This document shows positions 56,633-64,000 of a DNA stretch of 64,000 bases, piece by piece. Position 1 is the stretch's first letter. Each line of letters opens with the position of its first letter. The stretch is taken from NCBI RefSeq assembly GCF_001984065.1, contig NZ_LYVP01000010.1, positions 34,280 to 98,279 of the forward strand. Direction: 5' to 3'. This DNA comes from Pseudomonas sp. KK4 (lineage in GTDB: Bacteria; Pseudomonadota; Gammaproteobacteria; Pseudomonadales; Pseudomonadaceae). Position numbers and translations under genes: made by a program. The notes under the pieces were generated by a model. That model worked only from the letters and a program-made list of their open reading frames with translations. It made no database searches and was not told the DNA's origin.

Positions 56633-57067
56633 TCAGGATTTGCGCCCTCCGCCGCCGCTGTGTTCACCTCCCTTGCGCCCCGCTTGCGAGGCTTTGTCGC
56701 GGTCATCGGCAAAGTTGCCACTGCCCGTGCGGCCCATGCCCTGCTTGTCGCTGTCCCATTGGTCAGCGTCGGCAGACTGACGTCCACCGGATGCCTGCCC
56801 GCCTTTCTGGCCAGGTTGGGTCATGGTGCTGTCATCGTCGGCAAATTCGCCGCCGCGATTACCCTGCCCGCCGCCGGCCATACGGTCGGCATCCCGGGAT
56901 TTCTGCCCGCCGGACGCCTGGCCACCTTTCTGGCCGGCTTCAGAGGCACGTTGTGGGTCGTTGGCAAAATTGCCACCCGAGGCTTGTCCGCCTTTCTTGC
57001 TGGCTTCGGAAGCCTTGTCCCGGTCATTATCGAAATTGCCGGGATTGTTCTTACCTGTATTAGCCAT
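56633..57067 (-). CDS. KGG-repeat stress protein (con-10 like)
   Basis: A 144-residue, glycine- and charge-rich, probably disordered protein with four KGG repeats in the pattern (A/P)xxxGxKGGxxSGG, for example SEASKKGGQASGG and SQAGRKGGEHSGG. Each is preceded by an NFAD-like block. Such proteins are general-stress or desiccation-linked (E. coli YciG type). The ATG at 57065-57067 has an AGAGGTG site. Confidence 0.88.
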   Translation of the reverse strand: MANTGKNNPGNFDNDRDKASEASKKGGQASGGNFANDPQRASEAGQKGGQASGGQKSRDADRMAGGGQGNRGGEFADDDSTMTQPGQKGGQASGGRQSADADQWDSDKQGMGRTGSGNFADDRDKASQAGRKGGEHSGGGGRKS

Positions 57068-57329
57068 TTCAGTTCACCTCTTGAATCGTCACGAGCATTG
57101 GCTCGTTTAATTCGGAGGACGCCAAAAATGGAAAGTTTGAACCAAAGCAGCCGGCTTGCGACGAGCGGATCGGGTCGGTTGGTTCCATTGAATACAGGGG
57201 ATTTCGACTGGCGGTCGGGGTCTGCACAGAGGCCTGGCAGGCGCCTTTTTTGCTCGCGTACGGCCAGCTTTCACTAGACTGTATAGCCTGAGCTCAGCCC
57301 TTTAGGTATCGAACGCGGAAGGACAGTCG

Positions 57330-57887
57330 ATGACCCAACACATCGTGCATTTTCACTGTCAGATCGATCAGGCGACCACCGAACGCTTCAGGGATTGCTG
57401 CCTGGAAGCCGTCGACCAGGGCGCCACCTCGCTGCTGCTCAACCTGTCCACCAGCGGTGGCAGTACCAACTTCGGCTTTACCCTGTATACCTTCCTCAAG
57501 TCCTTGCCGGTCCCGCTGTGCGCGATCAACGCCGGCAACATCGAATCGATGGGCATCATCATGTTCCTGGCGGCAGGAAAGCGCATCACATCGCCCCATT
57601 CGCGCTTTTTGATCCACCCGATGAACTGGTATTTCAGCCAGAAATCCGTCGACCACCAACGCCTGCGCGAATACCTGTCGAGCCTGGACAATGACTTGGC
57701 GCGTTATGTACAGATCTTCTCCCTGGAAACCGCCGATGCGGCGACCAAACTGGATATTTTCCACTGCCTGTCCGCCGAGGAAAAAGTGATCGCCGCCAAT
57801 GAATCCCTGGCCTACGGCATTGCCCACGAGATACAGCAGATGGTGTTCCCCGAGGATGTCAAACACTGGAAAGTCAGTGGCAGCTGA
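57330..57887 (+). CDS. ClpP-like (S14/SppA-fold) serine protease, orphan
   Basis: A 185-residue protein of the ClpP/crotonase-like fold. The serine is S73 in GNIESMGIIMFLAAG, where ClpP has GQAASMG, and the histidine is H96 in SRFLIHPMNW. NLSTSGGSTNFG replaces the oxyanion loop INSPGG. It is not the house-keeping ClpP, because there is no clpX or lon neighbour and the sequence differs. Membrane or ATPase partners are unknown. Convergent with a two-helix membrane protein, with stops adjacent. Confidence 0.78.
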   Translation: MTQHIVHFHCQIDQATTERFRDCCLEAVDQGATSLLLNLSTSGGSTNFGFTLYTFLKSLPVPLCAINAGNIESMGIIMFLAAGKRITSPHSRFLIHPMNWYFSQKSVDHQRLREYLSSLDNDLARYVQIFSLETADAATKLDIFHCLSAEEKVIAANESLAYGIAHEIQQMVFPEDVKHWKVSGS

Positions 57888-58424
57888 TCAGGCCCCGGGG
57901 TTGGTGACCTGAATGAAAATGGCCCAGGCGCCGAGCACGATCCAGAACGTGGCGAAGATCCATGGCGTGCGCACCGAGAACAGCAGCGCCTTTCGATAGC
58001 CTTTGTGGGTGGACTCACGCTCGCAGAACAACGGCGATTCGTCGTAGGCCAGGCCCATCAGAGGTTCGCTGCGCAACAGCTCGCTCTGTTTGAAATACCA
58101 GTGATCGATGATGTCGTACGCCGCGCGAATGCCCGGCCAGGCATTGAGCGAACTCAGCATTCCCAGCAGCGCCAGGAACGGCGGCACAACGAGCGTAAAC
58201 AGCTTGCCCCACTCCGGATTGAGATTGGCCATGCACGAAGCGAACGCGATCACCAGGAAAGACTGCGCGGCCAGATAGGCATCGGTGCGATTGGACAGAA
58301 TGCTGGTCTCGTACTGAATCTCGCGTCGATAAAAGTCCAGGCGCTCCTTGGGCGAGCCAAACATCTTGGCATTGTGCTCGGTGAGCTCGGTGTCGCTGAT
58401 GTGGGACGTCAGAATTCTGGGCAA
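57888..58424 (-). CDS. Two-to-four-helix membrane protein of unknown function
   Basis: A 178-residue protein with a soluble N-terminus (about 1-45, rich in charges), two adjacent helices (about 50-95, AAQSFLVIAFASCMANL and FTLVVPPFLALLGMLSSL) and a third near the C-terminus (about 150-172). The arrangement resembles SLATT-type domains. No catalytic motif. Its stop abuts that of the ClpP-like gene. Confidence 0.65.
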   Translation of the reverse strand: MPRILTSHISDTELTEHNAKMFGSPKERLDFYRREIQYETSILSNRTDAYLAAQSFLVIAFASCMANLNPEWGKLFTLVVPPFLALLGMLSSLNAWPGIRAAYDIIDHWYFKQSELLRSEPLMGLAYDESPLFCERESTHKGYRKALLFSVRTPWIFATFWIVLGAWAIFIQVTNPGA

Positions 58425-58552
58425 AACCTGGGGTTCCTGATCAAAGAGTGCGTGGGCAATGACCGGGTTTGCGCGGGGGTGTTCAAAGTATCTCTGAGCT
58501 GATGGATGAAAGGTGGGTGGTTTGGGTGCAGCGTCCGCGAACGATGAAGGAC

Positions 58553-58585
58553 CTGTGGAAGCAGGCTTGCTCGCGAAGGCGTCGT
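58553..58585. repeat. Single REP element
   Basis: CTGTGGAAGCAGGCTTGCTCGCGAAG-type half of a REPIN lies between the membrane protein and the leftward GGDEF-EAL gene. No partner half is visible within 100 bases. Confidence 0.6.
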
Positions 58586-58631
58586 GTCAGTCGACAGTGA
58601 TGCTGGGGGCCGTTCAGGGGGGGGATGGCGA

Positions 58632-61526
58632 CTACGGCCCGATCAGCGAACTGGCCAACAACGCCGCCAACCCCATCGGCTTGGCAAAGTAATAACCCTG
58701 GGCCTGTCCCGCACCCATTTCCCGCAGCAGGTCCAGTGTGGCCTGATCCTCGACGCCTTCGGCCACCACACTCAGGTCCAGGGATTCGGCCATGCGCACG
58801 ATGGCCCGGACGATGGCGCGGCTGCGGGGGCTGCTGGTGAGTTCGAGAATGAACGACTTGTCGATCTTCAAACCGCTGAAGCGGTATTGGTGCACATAGC
58901 TCAAGGACGAGAACCCGGCGCCGAAGTCATCGAGCACCACCGACATACCGTTGTCGGCCAATTGCTGCATGGTCCGCCGGGCGATGGCCGGTTCTGCCAC
59001 CAGCGCCCCTTCGGTCAATTCCAGGCAGATCCGCGACGGTTCAACCCCGTGCCGGTCCAACAGGGCGAGCACGTCACTGGCGAAATCCGGCCGGGCCATG
59101 CTGTAGCTGGAACAGTTGACGTGCACCGGGGGCCAGTTGGCGTGCTCGGGCCGGGCAAGGATCATGGCGATGCTGGTGAGCATGTACAGGTCCAGTCGCC
59201 CGATCAGGCGCAAGCCCTCGACGTCCGGCAGAAACTCACCCGGCGCTATCACCCGCCCGCCCGGTTGGTGCCAGCGGATCAGCGCTTCGAGGGCCAGCAA
59301 TTCGCCGGTCTCGACACTGACGATCGGCTGGAAATACGGCAGCAGTTCGTCGGTGCGTTTGAGCGCATTGCGCAAGGCCCCTTCCCGCTCGACCTGATCG
59401 GAGACTTCCCGGCGCACTTCCTGGTTGAACACCGCGTAGCTGTCACGCCCGGCACTCTTGACCCGGTACATCGCCGCGTCGGCATCTCGCAGCAGGTCAG
59501 CCGGCTCCTGGTGGAACTGACTGTCGGCGCTGACGATGCCGATGCTGCAGGACGAAAACACTTCATGGCCATTGATGAAGAACGGCAGGTCGAACGCCGC
59601 CAGGATCCGCTCGGCAATCTCGACCAGTGCCTCCAGGGTTGCCTCGGGGGCCAGTACGGAAAACTCATCGCCCCCCAAACGCGCGAGCATGTCGGTTTCC
59701 CGCAGGCAGCTGCGCAACCGGTGGGCAGCGTGCATCAACAGCAGGTCGCCGAAATGATGGCCGAAGCTGTCGTTGACCATCTTGAACCGGTCAAGGTCGA
59801 TGAACATCACCGCCAGTTGCCCGTCATCGTTGTCGAAACGCGACCAGGCCGTATTGAGCCGCTGTTGCAGGTAAGTGCGATTGGGCAGCCCGGTCAGCGC
59901 ATCGTGGGAGTTTTCGTGCTGCAGTTTGGCGTTGGCGTGGTCGAGCTCGCGAGTACGGTCCTGCACCCGCGCTTCGAGCTTGAGGTTGGCGGCGTGGATC
60001 GCTTCGGCGGCGCTGCGACGCGACAACGCGGTGTCGATATGCCGCGACACGAAGGTCAGCAGTTCCTGATCTCGCAAGGTGTAGCCCACCAGCGAGGTGT
60101 AGCTTTGAACCGCAAGCACGCCGCGAACCACGTCGCCGTCGAACAACGGAATGCCCAGCCATGAATAGGAGCGCACCGATTCGTCGATTTCGATTTCACC
60201 CTGGTCCGACAGGCGATCGGCTTCGTGGGTGTCGATCAGGCAGGGCCGACGCTGGCGAATCACGTATTCGGTCAAGCCACGACGCCCGCGCCGGGCCACC
60301 GGGCGGTTGCGCTGTCGTTCATCGACGTAATAGGGAAAGGTCACTTCACCGTTGGTATCGTCGAACATGGCGATATAGAAGTTACGGGCGAACAGCAGAT
60401 CACCGACGATGCCGTGCAGGGTTTGAAACAGTTCGGCCATATCACCCGGTCGGCTCGACAGTTCGGCGATCTGAAACAGCGCGCTCTGCAAATGTTCGGC
60501 ACGTTCGCGTTCCGAGACTTCCTGGCGCAGGGCGTCGTTGAGCGCCGAGAGTTCCAGGGTGCGGCGCATCACTGTCTGTTCCAGGTCCTCGCGGTGCAGA
60601 ATGCGGTCCAGCGCCATGGCCACGTGACGGGCCACCACCAGGAACAGCGCGCGATCCTCGGCGCTGTAGGTGCGGGAAACCTCGTAGACCTGCATGGCCA
60701 GCATGCCGAACACCTCGTCCGAGGCGTTTTTCAAGGGCGCGCCCATCCAGAACTCGGGACGATCGCCCACGCAATAGAAGCGCCCTTCTGCCTGGGCGGC
60801 GAGGATGCCGGCGGAGTCAATTAGCAACGGCTGGCCGGACGTCAGCACCTGGCCGGTCAACGACAGCCGTTTCGGGTCAAGGTATTCGTAGTTTTCCGAC
60901 TCCAGGGCATCGACGTCGATGATGTCGACGTAATACGGGTAGTCGATTTTCCCGCTGTGGGGGTCATACAGCGCCAGGTAGAAGTTTTCGGCATCGATCA
61001 GGCTGGCCAACAACCGGTGAACGCCAACAAGAAACACCGCGCGGTCCCGGGTCGAACTGGCCAGGTAGGTGATTTCATACAACACCCGCTGAGTGATCTG
61101 TGCCCGGGCCAGGGTATTGGCCTGAACTTCGATGCCCAGGCGCTGGGCGAAATCGGCGAGTGCCGGTTCGCCGGCCTCTTTGGCAGGTGCCAGCAACCAG
61201 CCCAGGACGCTCTCGCCACGACCGGTGGGCCAGCGGTGCAGCCCCCGGGCCTGGCAAAAGGCGTCGAATTGGTCATGGGCAATGCTCGACGGCCATTGCA
61301 TCCGCGGATCGCCCTGCCCGACCAGGTACAGCTGCTCACCGGCGCGATAAACCACCCACGCGGTGCTATGGCCCCAGTGTCGACCTGAGTCCAGCAGTTG
61401 TTCGATGGTGTCGTGATTGCCAGCGTAGGCCACAGCGGCGGTATCCGAATTCCCTATCAGTTCAGAGGCGACCAGGTCGCAGTCGTTCGATTGCCGCGGG
61501 GCGTCGGTCAATGGACGAAAACTCAT
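58632..61526 (-). CDS. GAF-GAF-GGDEF-EAL cyclic-di-GMP protein
   Basis: A 964-residue soluble protein. Two GAF domains (about 150-330 and 365-530; the second with AELFQTLHGIVGDLLFARNFYIAMFDD) are followed by a coiled segment, GGDEF (about 560-715, intact RLGGDEFSVLAPE) and EAL (about 725-960, intact LEALIRWHQP, ELTEGALVAEP, LDDFGAGFSSL). The first 140 residues show no clear domain. The ATG at 61526 with a TGGAG site is preferred to 61544. Both activities look possible. Confidence 0.88.
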   Translation of the reverse strand: MSFRPLTDAPRQSNDCDLVASELIGNSDTAAVAYAGNHDTIEQLLDSGRHWGHSTAWVVYRAGEQLYLVGQGDPRMQWPSSIAHDQFDAFCQARGLHRWPTGRGESVLGWLLAPAKEAGEPALADFAQRLGIEVQANTLARAQITQRVLYEITYLASSTRDRAVFLVGVHRLLASLIDAENFYLALYDPHSGKIDYPYYVDIIDVDALESENYEYLDPKRLSLTGQVLTSGQPLLIDSAGILAAQAEGRFYCVGDRPEFWMGAPLKNASDEVFGMLAMQVYEVSRTYSAEDRALFLVVARHVAMALDRILHREDLEQTVMRRTLELSALNDALRQEVSERERAEHLQSALFQIAELSSRPGDMAELFQTLHGIVGDLLFARNFYIAMFDDTNGEVTFPYYVDERQRNRPVARRGRRGLTEYVIRQRRPCLIDTHEADRLSDQGEIEIDESVRSYSWLGIPLFDGDVVRGVLAVQSYTSLVGYTLRDQELLTFVSRHIDTALSRRSAAEAIHAANLKLEARVQDRTRELDHANAKLQHENSHDALTGLPNRTYLQQRLNTAWSRFDNDDGQLAVMFIDLDRFKMVNDSFGHHFGDLLLMHAAHRLRSCLRETDMLARLGGDEFSVLAPEATLEALVEIAERILAAFDLPFFINGHEVFSSCSIGIVSADSQFHQEPADLLRDADAAMYRVKSAGRDSYAVFNQEVRREVSDQVEREGALRNALKRTDELLPYFQPIVSVETGELLALEALIRWHQPGGRVIAPGEFLPDVEGLRLIGRLDLYMLTSIAMILARPEHANWPPVHVNCSSYSMARPDFASDVLALLDRHGVEPSRICLELTEGALVAEPAIARRTMQQLADNGMSVVLDDFGAGFSSLSYVHQYRFSGLKIDKSFILELTSSPRSRAIVRAIVRMAESLDLSVVAEGVEDQATLDLLREMGAGQAQGYYFAKPMGLAALLASSLIGP

Positions 61527-61761
61527 CAGTGCTCCATGAGCCATTAACTGGCGATTCTCAACGACGGATTACTGGCGATTTGCCGGTGAGCTTCTCGTTT
61601 AAAGCTTATGGCGTTTTTTTTCAATGGTTTTATTTGCGTTGTTTGGAGTGGTTCCGCGTTTGGCCCCTGCCAAAGGGGGTGTGGAACGTTACCTCGAACA
61701 CAGGTGTCAGCTGTATAAGGCGCCAACGCGTCGACCGTTTTCCAAAACAGAGGTGAATGTC

Positions 61762-61836
61762 ATGAACAACATTATCTATCTCGTCGGCGCAGTGGTGATC
61801 GTGCTGTTTATTCTGTCGTTTGTCGGCATCGTCTGA
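61762..61836 (+). CDS. 24-residue hydrophobic membrane peptide
   Basis: A tiny gene encoding MNNIIYLVGAVVIVLFILSF and four more residues, a single membrane helix. A GAGGTG ribosome site precedes the ATG, and a perfect terminator follows 20 bases after the stop, so this is a complete unit. I recall near-identical small proteins in many Pseudomonas genomes; the role is unknown. Confidence 0.75.
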   Translation: MNNIIYLVGAVVIVLFILSFVGIV

Positions 61837-61855
61837 CCCTTTTCATGCACACATG

Positions 61856-61883
61856 AAAACGCCGCATCAAATGCGGCGTTTTT
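61856..61883. terminator. Bidirectional rho-independent terminator
   Basis: AAAACGCCGCAT-CAA-ATGCGGCGTTTT is a perfect 12-base stem with T5 on the right and A4 on the left. It closes the 24-residue gene on the plus strand and the DUF2790 gene on the minus strand. Confidence 0.8.
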
Positions 61884-61900
61884 ATTGCGGGTCCTGACAA

Positions 61901-62140
61901 TCAACCATTTTGCTGACCATAACCCTGGATGGTGTAGTTAAGCGTGTGGGTCACGCCAGCGCTGTCGAGATAAACCATTTTCGAGTCGATCAGGCCGCTG
62001 ACTTTTTCCGGGTCTTGAGCCGACTTGATGCTGATCACCTTGGCGACATCCAGGCCGTCGTGCCGGTCATATTGGGCGGAGTCTTGAGCGGCGGCAAACG
62101 CGCTGGCTAACGAGAGGGCTGCGAAGAGTGCGTATTTCAT
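61901..62140 (-). CDS. Periplasmic DUF2790 protein
   Basis: A 79-residue protein with a signal peptide (cleavage after about AFAAA, residue 18) and the DUF2790 pattern DVAKVISIKSAQDPEKVSG followed by VYLDSAGVTHTLNY. These small exported proteins are common in pseudomonads, often in several copies and often induced by metals or stress; function is unknown. A GGAGATCC ribosome site precedes the ATG. Confidence 0.85.
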   Translation of the reverse strand: MKYALFAALSLASAFAAAQDSAQYDRHDGLDVAKVISIKSAQDPEKVSGLIDSKMVYLDSAGVTHTLNYTIQGYGQQNG

Positions 62141-62287
62141 GATGGATCTCCAAAGTCAGGTAAGTTAAGTGAGCAAGTGGGTTGGTGTGTTTGCTCTCTT
62201 GAAACCAAGTATCCCGTCAGGAGCCCGTCAGTGACAGTTGGCGAAACTAATACCTGAGATTAAGAAAATCGATCGCATGAGATTAAT

Positions 62288-62389
62288 TGTAGGAGCGAGG
62301 TTCACTCGCGATTGCCGTTAACGATAACGCTGGCTACCTGAGACCCCGCGTCGCTCTCAGGTTCATCGCGAGCAAGCTCGCTCCTGCAG
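62288..62389. repeat. REPIN (same family as the 44.7 kb array)
   Basis: TGTAGGAGCGAGGTTCACTCGCGA and its inverted partner ending GCTCGCTCCTGCA enclose the core TAACGATAACGCTGGC, shared with the tandem array at 44.7 kb. It sits between the DUF2790 gene and the MscS gene on the same strand. Confidence 0.85.
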
Positions 62390-62407
62390 TAGAGCGGCAT
62401 CGGTCTA

Positions 62408-63853
62408 TCAAACTCGGCTACGCAACCATTGCAGCAAGCCCCTTTTCTCGATGACCTTCGGTTCTTCCTGGGTCATCGTGTGGGCGATCTGCAAGCGGAA
62501 ATCCAGCAGCGCCTTCATCGCCTGGCACATTTCGTGTCGAGCCTCGACACAGGGGCTCAGGTACTCCCTGTCGATTCGGTACAGGTTGCAGAAGGTAAAC
62601 GCCGAGAATTCCGCCGGCAGCGCCGTACCCGAGACGATCCCGCCTTCGCCGATCACCTCGCCCGGCCCCATGCGCCCGGCTTCGAACTTGGTGCCTGCGC
62701 GGAACAAGGACACCGTCACCACGCCTGACTCGATGATGTACAAACTGGTGCTGACCTGCCCTCCGGCCAGAATCATCTCGCCGGGAGGAAAGGACTGCAA
62801 TTTCATGTTCAGGCTGACGTGGTCCTTGTCTTCCTCGCTCAGGTTGGTGGCGAAAATACTCGTGTTGTCCAGCAGCGCCCGGGCCCGTGACTGAGCCGGC
62901 GCCCCTTCCTCTTCAATCGTCGACAGCCAACTGATCCCGGCGGCCAGCAAATGTCGATAGGCCAGGTCGTACATCTGGTTTCGCACCGAACGCTTCTGAT
63001 CCATCGACACTACAAACACGGTGACTTCGTATTCCACCCCAGTGCTGCTGGTACTTTTGATCGTCACTTTGGGGGCTGGCTTGGTCAGCAGGATGCGGCA
63101 GCCCTGCGCGGCCCGTTCCAGGGCCTCGAACACCCTGTTGGGACGTACATGGGGGCTGATCAGCAAACTGATCGACACCCCGAACATGTCGCTGGGCCGG
63201 CTGAAATTGGTGATCTTGGCCTTGGCCGCCATCGAGTTGGGAATCACGATCATGCTGCCCTGGGAGGTCTGCAGGAAGGTGGCACGCCAGTCAATCTCGG
63301 TGACCCGGCCTTCGGTGCCGTCAATGGCGATCCAGTCATCGATCTGATAGGGCTTGGTGGTATTGAGGACGATCCCGGAAAACACATCGCTGAGGGTGCT
63401 TTGCAGGGCCAGACCGACAATGATCGCCAGGGCCCCGGACGTCGCCAGCACGCCCTTGACCGGCAGATTGAGCACGTAAGCCAGGGCGGCAATCACCGCG
63501 ATCAGGAAAATCAGCGCCCCCAGCAAGTCCTGGAGCAAGCGCCCGGTATGACCGACCCGTTGCATCATGACCGTGCCGATCAACACCGTCAGGGTTCGCG
63601 CCGCGAACAGCCACCAGCCGATCTGCAACGCCGTGGCCGCCATGTGCAGCGGTACGTCTTCGCCCCAGGGCGCCGGCTCCAGCGGGCTCAGGCCTTCATT
63701 GAACAGCAGCACGCTGTACAGCGAAAAAATCACCAGCCGCACCAGCACCCTCAGGTGATGCTTGCGGGTACCGATCGTACGCCACAGCACCGCATCGATA
63801 AGGAACAGGACCAGGGCGCAGATCAACGGTCGCTCAGCGAACAAGGACAGCAT
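62408..63853 (-). CDS. MscS-family channel with cyclic-nucleotide-binding domain
   Basis: A 481-residue membrane protein. Four or five helices (about 1-165), with the last containing the pore-like SGALAIIVGLALQSTLSDVFSG, are followed by the MscS beta domain (QIDDWIAIDGTEGRVTEIDWRATFL). A C-terminal cyclic-nucleotide-binding domain follows (about 335-455, with MILAGGQVSTSLYIIESGVV and GPGEVIGEGGIVSG). This fusion suggests a ligand-gated rather than tension-gated channel. The ATG at 63853 is preferred to the TTG at 63871. Confidence 0.87.
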   Translation of the reverse strand: MLSLFAERPLICALVLFLIDAVLWRTIGTRKHHLRVLVRLVIFSLYSVLLFNEGLSPLEPAPWGEDVPLHMAATALQIGWWLFAARTLTVLIGTVMMQRVGHTGRLLQDLLGALIFLIAVIAALAYVLNLPVKGVLATSGALAIIVGLALQSTLSDVFSGIVLNTTKPYQIDDWIAIDGTEGRVTEIDWRATFLQTSQGSMIVIPNSMAAKAKITNFSRPSDMFGVSISLLISPHVRPNRVFEALERAAQGCRILLTKPAPKVTIKSTSSTGVEYEVTVFVVSMDQKRSVRNQMYDLAYRHLLAAGISWLSTIEEEGAPAQSRARALLDNTSIFATNLSEEDKDHVSLNMKLQSFPPGEMILAGGQVSTSLYIIESGVVTVSLFRAGTKFEAGRMGPGEVIGEGGIVSGTALPAEFSAFTFCNLYRIDREYLSPCVEARHEMCQAMKALLDFRLQIAHTMTQEEPKVIEKRGLLQWLRSRV

Positions 63854-63990
63854 CGGACACCCCCCCGGCAATTACGGACCATTGATGCAAAAGTATGGCT
63901 GCCAATCGGCAAAGCGACAGGCTGATGCAGCGGCGGGACGACAGGCGTGATTCGACGCGCTACTCGCTTCCTCAAGCGCCTGCGCGAATC

Positions 63991-64000
63991 CTGTGGGAGC
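63991..64000. repeat. Start of a REP element at the window edge
   Basis: The last ten bases, CTGTGGGAGC, match the start of the GAGCGGGC-type REP seen at 46.5 kb; the rest is outside the window. Confidence 0.4.

Noticed and set aside
58617..58624. Second G8 tract, considered as phase-variable
   Set aside because: It lies downstream of the stop codon of the GGDEF-EAL gene and far from any start, so a length change would not alter a protein.
58584..60164. 526-residue open frame on the plus strand
   Set aside because: Antisense shadow of the GAF-GAF-GGDEF-EAL gene; no recognisable domain.

Overview
The window looks like chromosomal DNA of a fluorescent-group Pseudomonas. The grounds are a high G+C content, the type of two-component and GGDEF/EAL proteins, an OprD-family porin beside pcaHG, a P. 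putida-type creatinase, a BdlA-like chemoreceptor, a P. putida-type short LOV protein, and REPIN hairpins carrying the GAGCGAGC or GAGCGGGC signatures. I see no tRNA, rRNA, CRISPR, IS or phage genes.

Layout. 1-3.0 kb: the start of a molybdopterin-binding oxidoreductase subunit that runs off the left edge, and a GAF-PAS-GGDEF-EAL protein. 3.4-7.9 kb: an ABC1/UbiB kinase, a DUF3429 membrane protein, a DCC thiol-redox protein, folE, an SDR, a DUF6482 protein and a DUF2256 zinc protein. This set resembles the light and photo-oxidative-stress clusters of pseudomonads, and a CarH/LitR-like tandem motif lies in the divergent promoter. 8-10.9 kb: a soluble BdlA-like PAS-PAS chemoreceptor, a lone EAL phosphodiesterase and a short LOV blue-light receptor. 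10.9-14.1 kb: an OmpR/CopS-type two-component system divergent from a periplasmic GlcG-like protein and a periplasmic 5-hydroxyisourate hydrolase, an arrangement like E. coli hprRS/hiuH. 14.2-15.4 kb: a thymidylate-kinase-like P-loop protein and a small orphan protein.

15.4-34.3 kb is the most striking region: two divergent transcription units that together look like a complete bacterial sphingolipid pathway. Leftward are a fatty acyl-AMP ligase, an NAD-dependent epimerase-type reductase (CerR-like), an acyl carrier protein, a serine palmitoyltransferase-like PLP enzyme and an MsbA-like ABC exporter. Rightward are a GNAT-fold N-acyltransferase (bCerS-like), a MobA-like nucleotidyltransferase, an extra LptF/LptG pair, a CDP-alcohol phosphatidyltransferase, a DAG-kinase/LCB5-like lipid kinase, a nucleotidyltransferase that I read as a Tam41-type CTP:phosphatidate cytidylyltransferase, an LpxO-like Asp/Asn beta-hydroxylase and a metallophosphoesterase. 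A LicC-like nucleotidyltransferase and a GT/ELM1 fusion follow. The inferred scheme is: ceramide core made by FAAL, ACP, SPT, bCerS and CerR; ceramide phosphorylated by the lipid kinase; activated as CDP-ceramide by the Tam41-like enzyme; joined to a polyol phosphate by the CDP-alcohol transferase; dephosphorylated by the phosphoesterase; hydroxylated and glycosylated; and exported by the ABC protein and LptFG. This would be a sphingolipid counterpart of phosphatidylglycerol synthesis. Everything after the ceramide core is inference.

34.3-41.3 kb: an LTA-synthase-like phosphotransferase, a small membrane protein, and an operon of PAS histidine kinase, lone receiver and receiver-PAS-GGDEF-EAL. 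41.5-44.7 kb: a DUF1206 protein and glgX. 44.7-45.2 kb: a tandem array of about 3.5 REPINs. 45.4-49.3 kb: creatine use (GlxA-type regulator, MHS-family transporter, creatinase). 49.9-54.3 kb: a cupin and protocatechuate use (pcaQ, pcaHG, OprD-type porin). 54.4-64 kb: a hybrid GAF-PAS histidine kinase, a KGG-repeat stress protein, a ClpP-like orphan, a small membrane protein, a large GAF-GAF-GGDEF-EAL protein, a 24-residue membrane peptide, a DUF2790 protein and an MscS channel with a cyclic-nucleotide-binding domain.
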